DNA from: Hyphomicrobiales bacterium
GTDB lineage: Bacteria; Pseudomonadota; Alphaproteobacteria; Rhizobiales; Rhizobiaceae
Reading direction: 5' to 3'
NCBI GenBank assembly: GCA_900489925.1
Contig: UEHQ01000004.1
Location: 62,001-126,000 of the forward strand
Length of the DNA stretch: 64,000 nucleotides
In this document: one piece after another, positions 8,182-20,184 of the stretch
Layout: each line of letters starts with the position of its first letter
Position numbering within the stretch: position 1 is the first letter of the stretch
The notes under the pieces: generated by a model
The model's input: the letters and a program-made list of their open reading frames with translations, nothing else
Database searches by the model: none
Told to the model about the DNA's origin: nothing
Position numbers and translations under genes: made by a program

Positions 8182-9177
8182 ATGCAGACTTACCGCCTGG
8201 GAAGCACCGGCCCCGAAGTATCCGTCCTAGGGCTCGGCTGCATGGGCATGTCGGGGATGTACGGCCCGGCGGACCGCGCCGAGAGCATCGCGACGATCCA
8301 CGCCGCCCTCGACGCCGGCATCAACCTCCTGGACACCGGCGATTTCTACGGAATGGGCCACAATGAAATGCTGATCGGCGAAGCGCTGAAGGGCCGCAGC
8401 CGTGACAATATCGTGCTTAGCGTCAAGTTCGGGGCGTTGCGCGATCCGGCAGGCAGCTGGAACGGCTACGATTCCCGCCCCGCCGCGATCAAGAACTTCC
8501 TAGCCTATACACTGAAGCGCCTCGACGTCGATTATATCGACATCTACCGCCCCGCCCGTCTCGATCCCGCCGTACCGATCGAAGAAACCGTCGGCGCAAT
8601 CGGCGACCTCATCAAGGCGGGGTACATCCGCCACATCGGGCTTTCCGAGGTCGGCGCGGAGACGATCAGGCGCGCCGCAGCCGTTCACCCCATCTGCGAC
8701 CTGCAGATCGAATACTCCTTGATCTCCCGTGGCCCGGAAGAGCGCATTCTTCCAGCCTGTCGCGAGCTCGGCATCTCGATCACCGCCTACGGCGTCCTGT
8801 CTCGCGGCCTGATCAGTGGCCACTGGCAAAAGGGCCAGGGCTCCAGCGCCGGCGACTTCCGCGGCATGAGCCCGCGCTTTCAGAATGGCAATATCGACCA
8901 GAACCTCGCGCTGGTGGAGGAGCTTCGCAAGATCGCCGAGGCAAAGCGCGTTTCCGTGGCGCAGATCGCGATTGCCTGGGTGGCTGCGCAAGGACACGAC
9001 ATCGTGCCGCTCATCGGCGCCCGCCGGCGCGATCGATTGACGGAAGCGCTTGGTTCCCGCGCCGTCACACTAACCGCAAGCGACATGGCAGCAATTGAAA
9101 ATGCCGTCCCGAAGGACGCGGCCGCCGGCTCGCGTTACCCGACGGCAATGCTCAAGCACATGGACAGCGAAAGGTGA
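8182..9177 (+). CDS. Aldo/keto reductase, catalytic His replaced
   Basis: A 331-residue NADPH-dependent aldo/keto reductase with the (alpha/beta)8 barrel signature. MGMSGMYGP lies near the start. The catalytic Asp and Tyr sit in NLLDTGDFYGMGHNE, and the catalytic Lys in LSVKFGALRDP. The usual His of the tetrad, normally at the end of strand 4, is an Ala here (DYIDIYRPARLDP). I recall related rhizobial proteins with this same variant, so it may be a natural subfamily with altered activity. GGAG (8171-8174) is the Shine-Dalgarno. It is divergent from a LysR gene, which probably regulates it. Confidence 0.93.
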   Translation: MQTYRLGSTGPEVSVLGLGCMGMSGMYGPADRAESIATIHAALDAGINLLDTGDFYGMGHNEMLIGEALKGRSRDNIVLSVKFGALRDPAGSWNGYDSRPAAIKNFLAYTLKRLDVDYIDIYRPARLDPAVPIEETVGAIGDLIKAGYIRHIGLSEVGAETIRRAAAVHPICDLQIEYSLISRGPEERILPACRELGISITAYGVLSRGLISGHWQKGQGSSAGDFRGMSPRFQNGNIDQNLALVEELRKIAEAKRVSVAQIAIAWVAAQGHDIVPLIGARRRDRLTEALGSRAVTLTASDMAAIENAVPKDAAAGSRYPTAMLKHMDSER

Positions 9178-9197
9178 GTGGCAACTGACAGGTGAAC

Positions 9198-9217
9198 GGC
9201 TTCCTCTCGAGGAAGCC
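9198..9217. terminator. Hairpin between convergent genes
   Basis: GGCTTCCT at 9198-9205 pairs with AGGAAGCC at 9210-9217 around CTCG. It lies between two convergent stop codons. There is no T-tract, so intrinsic termination is uncertain. Confidence 0.4.
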
Positions 9218-9225
9218 GACGTCGA

Positions 9226-10146
9226 TCAAACCGGCCCGGAAAACGTATCGCAGTCCGATAACTTGCCGCTGTCGAAGCCACGCTTGAACCACTTGACGCG
9301 CTGCGCCGACGTACCGTGGTTGAAGCTTTCGGGAACGACATAGCCCTGGCTCCGCTTCTGCAGTGTATCGTCACCGATCTGCTGCGCCGCATTCAGCGCT
9401 TCCTCAAGGTCTCCCGCGTCGAGAATGCCCTTCTGGTCGGTGAACTTGCCCCAGATGCCGGCGAAGCAATCAGCCTGCAGCTCGACGCGAACCGACATCT
9501 TGTTGGCATCGGCCTCGCTCATGCGCTGCCGCGCCTCGTTGAATTTCGGCAGGATGCCAAGCTGGTTCTGCACGTGGTGCCCGACCTCATGGGCAACGAC
9601 ATAAGCCTCGGCGAAATCGCCGGACGCGCCGAACTGACGGCTGAGCTGCTGGAAGAAGGCGGTATCAAGATAGACCTTATGGTCGCTGGGGCAATAGAAC
9701 GGCCCGGTCGCAGCCGAGGCAAAACCGCAAGCGGACTGCGTCTGTCCCGAGAAAAGAACCAGCCGCGGCTCTTCATAGTCGCGCCCCATGGATTTGAAGA
9801 TGCCGGTCCACGTATCCTCGGTCTCGGCGAGCACGGTGCGCACGAAGGCCGTCATCTCGTCGTTCGCAGGCGCCTGGCTGCTGCCGCCGGACTGGCTTTG
9901 CTCGTAGCCTCCTCCGCCCGTCGAGCCGCCATCCATAATCTGTAGCAGATCGATGCCCATCGCCTTGAAGACAAGGTAGAGCACCACGAGAAAGATGATC
10001 GTGCCGATGCTGAGGCCACCGCCGCGGCGCCCCATTCCGCCACCGGACGGAAAGCTGAAGCCACCACCCTGACCCAACCCGCCCATGGAAGGATCGCCAC
10101 GCCGATCCTCGATATTGTCGGACTGACGCCGGCCCTTCCACTCCAT
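9226..10146 (-). CDS. Neutral zinc metallopeptidase, YpfJ family
   Basis: A 306-residue membrane-anchored protein of the putative neutral zinc metallopeptidase family (E. coli YpfJ type). The N-terminus is polar, with a short Gly/Phe-rich region, then one membrane helix (TIIFLVVLYLVFKAMGI). The large C-terminal domain holds the zinc motif HEVGH in VVAHEVGHHVQNQLG. Late features such as ELQADCFAGIW and QRVKWFKRGFDSG are family hallmarks. I chose the start MEWKGRRQSDNIEDRRGD at 10146; the frame is open six codons further. The substrate is unknown. It converges with the aldo/keto reductase. Confidence 0.92.
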   Translation of the reverse strand: MEWKGRRQSDNIEDRRGDPSMGGLGQGGGFSFPSGGGMGRRGGGLSIGTIIFLVVLYLVFKAMGIDLLQIMDGGSTGGGGYEQSQSGGSSQAPANDEMTAFVRTVLAETEDTWTGIFKSMGRDYEEPRLVLFSGQTQSACGFASAATGPFYCPSDHKVYLDTAFFQQLSRQFGASGDFAEAYVVAHEVGHHVQNQLGILPKFNEARQRMSEADANKMSVRVELQADCFAGIWGKFTDQKGILDAGDLEEALNAAQQIGDDTLQKRSQGYVVPESFNHGTSAQRVKWFKRGFDSGKLSDCDTFSGPV

Positions 10147-10379
10147 GACGATCTCCCCGACCAAGCCTTAGGACGTTGTTTGACCAAACTATATATCCCG
10201 GCTTCCGGGAAATTCCAGACGATTCGAGCGTAACGATCGCCACGGCGGTCGCCAAAAAGGACCTACCGGCAACAGCGCCAACCATTCGGCAACGCATGAG
10301 CGTGTGGCCGCAAGCACTTGACCCGACTCTGTCTTTTACCTTCTTCTTCGGCGGAGGAGACTGCGAGAGGAAAGACAAC

Positions 10380-11408
10380 ATGAAAGCCGTGCGCCTGGAA
10401 TCAACAGGACAACTACGCCTGCGCGATATCGAAAAGCCGTCTCCCGGAGCGGGCGACCTGCTGGTCAAGGTAGAGGCCTGCGGCATCTGCGGCACTGATC
10501 GCCACCTTTTCCTCGGCGAGTTTCCGTCCCATCCGCCGGTGACGCTCGGCCACGAATTTGTCGGCGTCGTCGAGGAAGTCGGCGCAGGCGTCAGCGGCTT
10601 CCGAAAAGGCATGCGCATCACCGGCGATCCGAACATTGCTTGCGGCCGCTGCGCGGAATGCCAGCGCGGCCGCGTCAATCTTTGCACGAATCTGCAGGCC
10701 ATCGGCATCCACCGCGACGGCGGTTTCGCCGAATATGTGATCGTGCCGGAGAAGCAGGCCTTCGAACTGCCTGCGGATCTGCCGCCCTTGCATGGCGCCT
10801 TCTGCGAACCGCTTGCCTGCTGCCTGCACGGCGTGGACCTCGCCGAGATCAAGACAGGATCTTCCGTCATAGTCCTTGGTGGCGGGGTTATCGGTCTGCT
10901 GGTCGTCCAACTCGCAAGGCTTGCCGGTGCAACGAGCGTTGTTCTCGTGACGCGCAGCGCGGAAAAACGCCGGCTGGCGGAGGAACTGGGCGCAACGGCA
11001 ACGGCGGATCCATCGTCCGGCGACATCATCGAACAGCTGATTGCCCCCAACGGCATTCTGCCCGGTGGGGCCGACGTCGTCATCGAATGCGCCGGCGTCA
11101 GCGACACCATCGAGCAGGCCCCGGCCCTTGCCCGCCGCGGCGGCACTGTCGTGATTCTCGGTGTCATGCCGCAAGGAACAAAGGTTGCGATCGAACCATT
11201 CGACCTGCTCTTTCGCGAGATCAAGCTGGTCAACTCCTTCCTCAACCCTTTCACGCACCGGCGCGCGGCCGAATTGATCGCCACACAGACCATCAAGGTC
11301 GAGCCCCTGATTTCGCGTCGCATCGGCTTCCACGAAGCGGTCGAAGCGATCAGCAATCCGGCACCGCGTGGCGAGATCCGCGCCCTTGTCGTACCGGCCT
11401 TGAAATAG
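10380..11408 (+). CDS. Zinc-dependent medium-chain alcohol/polyol dehydrogenase
   Basis: A 342-residue medium-chain dehydrogenase. The catalytic zinc ligands are the Cys in ACGICGTDRH and the His-Glu in GHEFVGVVEEVG. The structural zinc is bound by CGRCAECQRGRVNLC. The NAD(P) site is VLGGGVIGLLVVQLA. The family oxidises secondary alcohols or sugars (threonine, sorbitol or butanediol dehydrogenases); the substrate cannot be told from sequence. I chose the ATG at 10380 because GAGAGGAAAG precedes it and homology begins with MKAVRLES; the open frame extends upstream without support. It stands alone, 170 bp before carB. Confidence 0.9.
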   Translation: MKAVRLESTGQLRLRDIEKPSPGAGDLLVKVEACGICGTDRHLFLGEFPSHPPVTLGHEFVGVVEEVGAGVSGFRKGMRITGDPNIACGRCAECQRGRVNLCTNLQAIGIHRDGGFAEYVIVPEKQAFELPADLPPLHGAFCEPLACCLHGVDLAEIKTGSSVIVLGGGVIGLLVVQLARLAGATSVVLVTRSAEKRRLAEELGATATADPSSGDIIEQLIAPNGILPGGADVVIECAGVSDTIEQAPALARRGGTVVILGVMPQGTKVAIEPFDLLFREIKLVNSFLNPFTHRRAAELIATQTIKVEPLISRRIGFHEAVEAISNPAPRGEIRALVVPALK

Positions 11409-11519
11409 CGACAGGCAAAGCCTTCGATTCCTGTCGATTCCGCAATTTATGGGGTTCCGTTCACGGATACATTTGCCTATAAGCCGCTTCTAGCCTGAAA
11501 AGACCATCATATGCGCGAC

Positions 11520-11552
11520 CCGGCCGGTGCCTCCCACCCTGGCCGGCTTTCT
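11520..11552 (+). promoter_or_regulatory. Hairpin in the carB leader
   Basis: CCGGCC at 11520-11525 and GGTG at 11526-11529 pair with CACC at 11535-11538 and GGCCGG at 11541-11546, with a two-base bulge. CTTTCT follows. The structure ends about 30 bp before the carB start, so it could act as an attenuator or mRNA stabiliser. A TATAAG at 11478-11483 may be the -10 element. Confidence 0.35.
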
Positions 11553-11579
11553 GCGCAGCTAGGAAACGGAAAAAAGCCC

Positions 11580-15068
<3,489 letters not shown>

Positions 15069-15077
15069 TCCAATTGC

Positions 15078-15113
15078 GAAAACGCCCGGTCAACCAGCCG
15101 GGCGTTTTCGTTT
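15078..15113 (+). terminator. Intrinsic terminator of carB
   Basis: A perfect 12-bp stem (15078-15089 with 15098-15109) follows the carB stop by 10 bp. The stem ends in TTTTC and then GTTT. Confidence 0.8.
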
Positions 15114-15130
15114 GATCTCTCAGGAAGAAA

Positions 15131-15508
15131 TCACTCCGGCCGCTTGAAATAAGCCTCGAGCCGATACCCATCCGGATCGATGATGAAGGCCGCATAGTAA
15201 AATTCGCTGTAATCCGGCCGCACGCCCGGCGCACCATTATCGGTTCCACCATTGGCGAGCCCGGCCGCATAAAACGCATCGACCGACGCCTCGCTCGGCG
15301 CCACGAAGCAGAAATGCAGCCCCGACTCCATATCCGGCACCACGGGCCGCGCCACCTCGCCGACCCAGAGCCCGACCCGATCGGCGCCATAGCCGCTGAC
15401 ATTGCCGAAATTCGTCAGCCGCTCATAGCCGAGCGGCGCCAGCGCGGCATCATAGAACGCCTGCGACTTCTCAAGGCTCTTCACACCAATCGACACATGA
15501 TCGAACAT
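15131..15508 (-). CDS. VOC-family (glyoxalase-like) protein
   Basis: A 125-residue protein of the vicinal oxygen chelate superfamily, which includes glyoxalase I, dioxygenases and fosfomycin-resistance enzymes. It starts MFDHVSIGVKSLEKSQAFYD, giving the first metal ligand His4, and ends with IIDPDGYRLEAYFKRPE, giving the C-terminal Glu ligand. Residues 73-76 (LHFCF) supply another His. The substrate is unknown. I chose the ATG at 15508 because homology begins there; the frame stays open for 21 more codons. It lies 81 bp downstream of the UdgX gene on the same strand. Confidence 0.9.
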   Translation of the reverse strand: MFDHVSIGVKSLEKSQAFYDAALAPLGYERLTNFGNVSGYGADRVGLWVGEVARPVVPDMESGLHFCFVAPSEASVDAFYAAGLANGGTDNGAPGVRPDYSEFYYAAFIIDPDGYRLEAYFKRPE

Positions 15509-15589
15509 AAACGGTCTCCCGATTGCCATTGCCGGCAACGCTACAACATTCGCGCCGAGGCGCCATGGCAATTATCGAGGTAGCGATCG

Positions 15590-17056
15590 TCAGGCCGCCA
15601 TGACCGCCATCAGCTCGCGCACCCGGACCATATCCGCCCGAAACAGCGCCATCTCCTCCGCCTTCAGCCGCTCGTCGGGAATGCGCAGCAGATAGGACGG
15701 ATGGACGGTGACGAACAGTGTCCGCTCCTTGCCCATCCTGATCGGCTGCCCCCTGATATCGGACAGCTTGTGCTTCGTATCGGTCAGCGCCGTCAGCGCG
15801 GTGGCGCCCATGGCGACGATCAGCTTCGGCTTGATGAGCTCGATCTCCAGATTGAGCCACCAGCGGCAATGGGTGACCTCGCCCATGTTCGGCCGCTGGT
15901 GGATGCGGCGCTTGCCGCGCGGTTCGTATTTGAAGTGCTTCACCGCATTGGTCACATAGACCGACCGCCGGTCGATCCCGGCGTCGACGACGACCTGGTC
16001 GAACACCTTGCCCGCCGGCCCGACGAACGGCCGCCCGGCGAGATCCTCCTGATCCCCCGGCTGCTCGCCGACAAACATCACGTTCGCATTTTCAGGCCCC
16101 TCGCCGAACACAGTCTGCGTTGCCTTTTCGTGCAGCGGACAGCGCGTGCAGACGGCCGCCTCCTCACGCAGCGACGCCAGCGTGCCCACGGGCGCCCTGG
16201 GTGCTGCGGGCACTCGGCGCGCGGCTTCTTGCAGCCGATCGTGAAACGGCAGCGGCTCGCTTGCCTGGCGTTTGGCCATCTCCAGAACCTTGCTTTCCGC
16301 ATCGGCGATCATGCCGGGAATGAGATCGGCCTCGGGCAGGTTCTTCCAGTATTTCTTTGGCATCTCCGCCTGCATCGCCTTCACCTTCAGGCGCGCCGGA
16401 TTGAAGATATTGGCGTAATAGGTCCGCCACAGCTGGTCGGCCGGATCGGTGAGATCGGGCTTCTCGCAAGGATCATGGCTGACGGTCAGCTTCTCCCCGT
16501 TCCATGCAGCCGACCCCTTCGGCGTCGCGATCACCCAGTCCATGTCGTTGAACCGCTTCTGGAAGAACGGCGCCTTGCGGGCGACGATGTGGTGATCCGG
16601 CTCGAACCAGGCGAGAAATTTCCGCCGCCCGTTGAGCGAAATCCCCGACCCGACCTCCTTGAAGCGCACGAAGGCCGTCATCTTGTGCGCGTCGCGGCGC
16701 ACGCTCTTGTCCATCGCCCGGGCTCGCGCCACGTCCTCGTCCGAGGCGACATCAAGCAATGACCGGTCACTCTGCAGCCGCCAGAGCAGCCGGTAGAGCA
16801 GATAAAACCGCATCGGATCGCTATGGCAGATCACCGCTTCCGCAAGCCCGATAAAGGCGGGCGGCACCGTCAACGGCTTGGAAGCATCGAGCGCCGGCAG
16901 CTTCGGCAAGGCTTCAGGCGCGGCAAACAGATCCGTCTCGCGATACCGCTCCCGCCACTCGATCTCCTCGGGCGCGACACCCGAGGCAGCCAGCCGCCGC
17001 GCCGCGTCACGCCACTCGGCCAATTCCCCCCGGCCCTCCAGCAACACGGTAATCAT
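15590..17056 (-). CDS. udgX: UdgX-type uracil-DNA-binding protein with N-terminal DUF4130 domain
   Basis: A 488-residue fusion. Residues 1 to about 250 match the DUF4130/TIGR03915 putative repair domain. The C-terminal half is a family-4-like uracil-DNA glycosylase with iron-sulfur cysteines (Cys303, Cys306 in CTRCP) and GEQPGDQEDLAGRPFVGPAG. It carries the KRRIH loop (KRRIHQRP, His386), the signature of UdgX. In mycobacterial UdgX that His bonds covalently to the uracil site in DNA. The ATG overlaps the stop of the upstream radical-SAM gene by one base (TGATG), so translation is probably coupled. The LexA-type box upstream suggests SOS control. Function here is inferred from the family. Confidence 0.9.
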   Translation of the reverse strand: MITVLLEGRGELAEWRDAARRLAASGVAPEEIEWRERYRETDLFAAPEALPKLPALDASKPLTVPPAFIGLAEAVICHSDPMRFYLLYRLLWRLQSDRSLLDVASDEDVARARAMDKSVRRDAHKMTAFVRFKEVGSGISLNGRRKFLAWFEPDHHIVARKAPFFQKRFNDMDWVIATPKGSAAWNGEKLTVSHDPCEKPDLTDPADQLWRTYYANIFNPARLKVKAMQAEMPKKYWKNLPEADLIPGMIADAESKVLEMAKRQASEPLPFHDRLQEAARRVPAAPRAPVGTLASLREEAAVCTRCPLHEKATQTVFGEGPENANVMFVGEQPGDQEDLAGRPFVGPAGKVFDQVVVDAGIDRRSVYVTNAVKHFKYEPRGKRRIHQRPNMGEVTHCRWWLNLEIELIKPKLIVAMGATALTALTDTKHKLSDIRGQPIRMGKERTLFVTVHPSYLLRIPDERLKAEEMALFRADMVRVRELMAVMAA

Positions 17057-18288
17057 CACAGCAACGACAGTTGTTCCGGCTTCGGCTCGAACATCGCCCT
17101 CAGATCCGGCCGGTCGATCAGCCGGCGCGGCGACCAGCCCTCGGCCGAGATGAACGCCTGCACCTTCTTGATCGACACACCGAGCCGCGTCAGATCCTCG
17201 ATCCGGAGCCTTCGGAAGCGTCGGGCCGAGAGGATCGATTTCACAGTCTTCGTCCCCAATCCCGGCACCCGAAGCAGCGTCTCGCGCGGCGCCCTGTTGA
17301 TGTCGACGGGGAAATCGTCGCGGTTGCCGAGCGCCCAGGCGAGCTTCGGGTCGAGATTGAGATCGAGCATCCCACCCTCCTGCGAGGACGTGATCTCGTC
17401 GATGCCGAAGCCATAGAAGCGATAGAGCCAATCCGCCTGGTAGAGCCGGTGTTCGCGCATCAGCGGCGGCTTGATCAGCGGCAGGTTCTTCGACGAGTCG
17501 GGAATGGGGCTGAAGGCCGAGTAATAGACGCGCCGCAGCCCGTAGCTTCCGTAAAGCTGCGCGCTGGTGCCGAGAATGGTCGCGTCATTGGCCCCATCGG
17601 CGCCGACGATCATCTGCGTGCTCTGCCCGCCCGGCACGAAGCGCTTGCGCCGCTTGGTCTGCAATGTCGGCTCGGACGCCGCCTCGATCTTCAGTCTCAG
17701 ATCGCCCATCGAGCGGCGGATGCTGGCCGGCTTCTTCTCCGGCGCCAGCTGCGCGATGCCGCGGTCGGTCGGCAGCTCGATGTTGAGCGACAGACGGTCG
17801 GCATAAAGCCCGGCTTCCTCGATCAGATGCGGCGAGGCCTCGGGAATGGATTTCAGATGAATGTAGCCCCGGAAGTTATGCGTTGTGCGCAGCTCCCGCA
17901 CGATCCGCACCATCTCCTCCATCGTGTGGTCGGAGGAGCGGATGATCCCCGACGACAGGAACAACCCCTCGATATAGTTGCGCCGGTAGAACTCCAGCGT
18001 CAGCCACACCACCTCGTCAGGCGTGAACCGCGCCCGCTCCACATTGCTGGACGAGCGGTTGATGCAATAGGCGCAGTCGTAGATGCAGAAATTGGTGAGC
18101 AGGATCTTCAACAGCGAAATGCATCGTCCATCCGGCGCATAGGCGTGGCAGATGCCGGCACCCTCCGTCGAACCGAGCCCGCCGGTCGTTCCGGAATCGC
18201 GCTTCGTCGTGCCGCTGGAAGCGCAGGAGGCATCATACTTGGCCGCATCCGAAAGGATCGCCAAACGCTCTTCAAGGGACTTCTTCAT
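17056..18288 (-). CDS. Radical-SAM putative DNA modification/repair protein
   Basis: A 410-residue radical-SAM protein (TIGR03916 type). The [4Fe-4S] motif CX3CX2C is visible as CIYDCAYC (Cys68, Cys72, Cys75). A helix-hairpin-helix DNA-binding segment lies near the C-terminus (LLRVPGLGTKTVKSILSARR). These proteins are almost always paired with DUF4130/UdgX, as here, and are thought to repair or modify DNA; the reaction is unknown. I chose the ATG at 18288 (MKKSLEERL) over the GTG at 18300, because the GTG lies inside the LexA-type box and would precede the predicted transcription start. Confidence 0.9.
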   Translation of the reverse strand: MKKSLEERLAILSDAAKYDASCASSGTTKRDSGTTGGLGSTEGAGICHAYAPDGRCISLLKILLTNFCIYDCAYCINRSSSNVERARFTPDEVVWLTLEFYRRNYIEGLFLSSGIIRSSDHTMEEMVRIVRELRTTHNFRGYIHLKSIPEASPHLIEEAGLYADRLSLNIELPTDRGIAQLAPEKKPASIRRSMGDLRLKIEAASEPTLQTKRRKRFVPGGQSTQMIVGADGANDATILGTSAQLYGSYGLRRVYYSAFSPIPDSSKNLPLIKPPLMREHRLYQADWLYRFYGFGIDEITSSQEGGMLDLNLDPKLAWALGNRDDFPVDINRAPRETLLRVPGLGTKTVKSILSARRFRRLRIEDLTRLGVSIKKVQAFISAEGWSPRRLIDRPDLRAMFEPKPEQLSLL

Positions 18289-18294
18289 GCTAAT

Positions 18295-18309
18295 GTTCAC
18301 TATATGTTC
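18295..18309 (-). promoter_or_regulatory. LexA-type SOS box over the promoter of the radical-SAM/UdgX operon
   Basis: Read in gene direction, GAAC-ATATAGT-GAAC is the alphaproteobacterial LexA box, GAAC-N7-GAAC, with no mismatch. A TTGACT -35 lies upstream, and TATAGT, inside the box, is a good -10 (15-bp spacing). The first usable ATG follows the box by only 6 bp, so the transcript would be almost leaderless. A repressor bound here would block RNA polymerase. Confidence 0.7.
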
Positions 18310-18463
18310 CGTCGCTAACAGTCAAGAAAACGCCGTTGGGATTGATGATTTTCAAGTTTTGCGCGAATAGCCGCCAAAGGTTGCAAGTCAGGTTATCGAA
18401 TTTTCTGGAAATTCGCGGCGGCGATCTGCTATAACCCCAAATCAATGACGATGTAGCACGGTT

Positions 18464-18495
18464 CCGAAGTTCCACTTCGGGACCTGTTTTCTTTT
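18464..18495 (+). promoter_or_regulatory. Terminator-like hairpin in the greA leader
   Basis: CCGAAGT at 18464-18470 pairs with ACTTCGG at 18474-18480, followed within 6 bases by TTTTCTTTT (18486-18494). It lies after a candidate promoter (TGGAAA at 18406, TATAAC at 18430) and about 43 bp before the greA start. Its position fits an attenuator that releases short leader RNAs, as known for E. coli greA (GraL). Confidence 0.45.
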
Positions 18496-18537
18496 GTGTC
18501 TGCGCCTAAGCGGATACAGGGACTGAAGGACAGGAAA

Positions 18538-19014
18538 ATGGTTGATAAGGTACCGATGACGCAGGGTGGGTTTGTCAAGCTGCAGGAAGAACTGCGCTGG
18601 CGCCAGCAGGAAGAGCGCCCGCGTATCATCGAGGCAATCGCAGAAGCCCGTGCCCATGGCGACCTTTCGGAAAACGCCGAATATCACGCTGCCAAGGAAG
18701 CGCAGAGCCACAATGAAGGCCGCATCGGCGAGCTTGAGGATCTGACCGCACGTGCCGAAGTTATCGACCTTTCCAAGATGTCCGGCAGCACGATCAAGTT
18801 CGGCGCCAAGGTGAAGCTCGTCGACGAGGACACCGAGGAAGAAAAGACCTACCAGATCGTCGGCGACCAGGAAGCCGACGTGAAACAGGGCCGCATCTCC
18901 ATTTCCTCCCCGATCGCCCGCGCGCTGATCGGCAAGGAGGTCGGCGACTCGATCGAAGTCAACGCGCCCGGCGGCTCCAAGGCTTACGAAGTGCTCGCCA
19001 TCACCTGGGGCTGA
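18538..19014 (+). CDS. greA: Transcription elongation factor GreA
   Basis: GreA rescues stalled RNA polymerase by stimulating cleavage of the backtracked transcript. The protein is 158 residues, the standard length. The N-terminal coiled coil reaches its tip at [13 protein letters not shown], which holds the acidic residues needed for cleavage. The C-terminal FKBP-like domain ([18 protein letters not shown]) is intact. The start is the ATG at 18538, preceded by GGACAGGAAA. It heads the greA-LPS gene cluster known in rhizobia. The candidate attenuator in its leader may make expression self-limiting. Confidence 0.97.
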   Translation: MVDKVPMTQGGFVKLQEELRWRQQEERPRIIEAIAEARAHGDLSENAEYHAAKEAQSHNEGRIGELEDLTARAEVIDLSKMSGSTIKFGAKVKLVDEDTEEEKTYQIVGDQEADVKQGRISISSPIARALIGKEVGDSIEVNAPGGSKAYEVLAITWG

Positions 19015-19020
19015 TGGACA

Positions 19021-20094
19021 TTGGCAGATCGCCGCCAATCAGCTGTTGTCGATATTGCTGACGTCGAAATCATAGCGCCGAACTTCAAAAAGCGGCTCTC
19101 CGGCGTCACGTCGACCATCATCCAGCTCATTCCAGTGCAGCGTGCCCTCGGCCAGAAGGTCGCGGCACTGGGACCCGGCTTACCGGTCGATCTGCCCCAC
19201 ATCCGTTTCAGAGACCTCCTCCAACTTTGGACGGCACCTCGCGGCCGGCGCTTCCGCATCTGGCATGCGCGCCGCAATATCGAGATGCTGCCGGCGATCA
19301 TCATGCGCGATATTCTGCGCATGAAGCTGAGGATCGTATTCACGTCCGCTTCGCAGCGCCGCCACAGCGGCTGGACGAAATGGCTGGTCTCCAGGATGGA
19401 TGCCGTCATCGCCACCAGTGGCCGGACCGCGAACTATCTGGAAGTGCCAAACAGCGTGGTCATGCATGGCATCGACACCGCCCGCTTCTCGCCCCCGGCA
19501 GACAAGGTAACTGCAAAGCGCGCCTGTAGCCTCGACGCCGGCAAGAATATCGTCGGCTGCTTCGGGCGCGTCCGCCACCAGAAGGGAACCGACCTTTTCG
19601 TCGACAGCATGATCCGCGTGCTGCCCACCCGGCCGGACTGGATCGCCATCGTTGCCGGGCGCGCTACGCCTCAGCACATCAGCTTCGAGAACGACCTCAA
19701 GGATCGCGTCGCCGCAGCAGGATTGGCAGACCGCATCCTCTTCGTCGGCGAGCATACCAACATCAACGACTGGTACCGTACGCTCGACCTTTTCATCGCG
19801 CCGCAGCGCTGGGAAGGCTTCGGCCTCACCCCGCTCGAAGCCATGGCAACAGCCGTTCCCGTCATCGCCACGGATGTCGGCGCCTTTCCGGAACTGCTGG
19901 TAACAGGCGAAAACGAGACGGGCGTCATCATCCCGCGCGACAACCTTCAAGCCATGGCCGACGCCGCCGCAGGCTTCATGGACGAGGCCGATCGCCGACA
20001 CGCCGCGTCGGCGAGAGCCCGCGCGCATGCGATGGAAAAATTCAGCATCGAGGGCGAAGCGCAGCGGCTGAACGCGGTCTATATGTCTGTATAG
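19021..20094 (+). CDS. lpsB: LPS core glycosyltransferase, LpsB type
   Basis: A 357-residue family-4 glycosyltransferase. It strongly resembles S. meliloti LpsB, a mannosyltransferase of the LPS core that is needed for normal symbiosis: IAPNFKKRLSGVTSTIIQLI near the start, FTSASQRRHSGWTKWL, and the GT4 pattern RWEGFGLTPLEAMATAVPVI, where the second Glu contacts the nucleotide sugar. The start is a TTG at 19021, six bases after the greA stop; no in-frame ATG lies near. Weak initiation and tight spacing suggest coupling to greA. It acts at the cytoplasmic face of the inner membrane. Exact sugar specificity is inferred. Confidence 0.9.
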   Translation: MADRRQSAVVDIADVEIIAPNFKKRLSGVTSTIIQLIPVQRALGQKVAALGPGLPVDLPHIRFRDLLQLWTAPRGRRFRIWHARRNIEMLPAIIMRDILRMKLRIVFTSASQRRHSGWTKWLVSRMDAVIATSGRTANYLEVPNSVVMHGIDTARFSPPADKVTAKRACSLDAGKNIVGCFGRVRHQKGTDLFVDSMIRVLPTRPDWIAIVAGRATPQHISFENDLKDRVAAAGLADRILFVGEHTNINDWYRTLDLFIAPQRWEGFGLTPLEAMATAVPVIATDVGAFPELLVTGENETGVIIPRDNLQAMADAAAGFMDEADRRHAASARARAHAMEKFSIEGEAQRLNAVYMSV

Positions 20095-20184
20095 CGCCGT
20101 CGCGATGTTTACGGGTTTCGTGAGATCGCCTAAAAAACAAGGCGGCTTGAATGAACAATAGTGCAAACGGGTAACAATAGGTCC

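Noticed and set aside
3704..11408. A mobile island splitting a former carAB operon
   Set aside because: No integrase, transposase, repeat or tRNA edge is visible, composition matches the surroundings, and separated carA and carB are normal in rhizobia.
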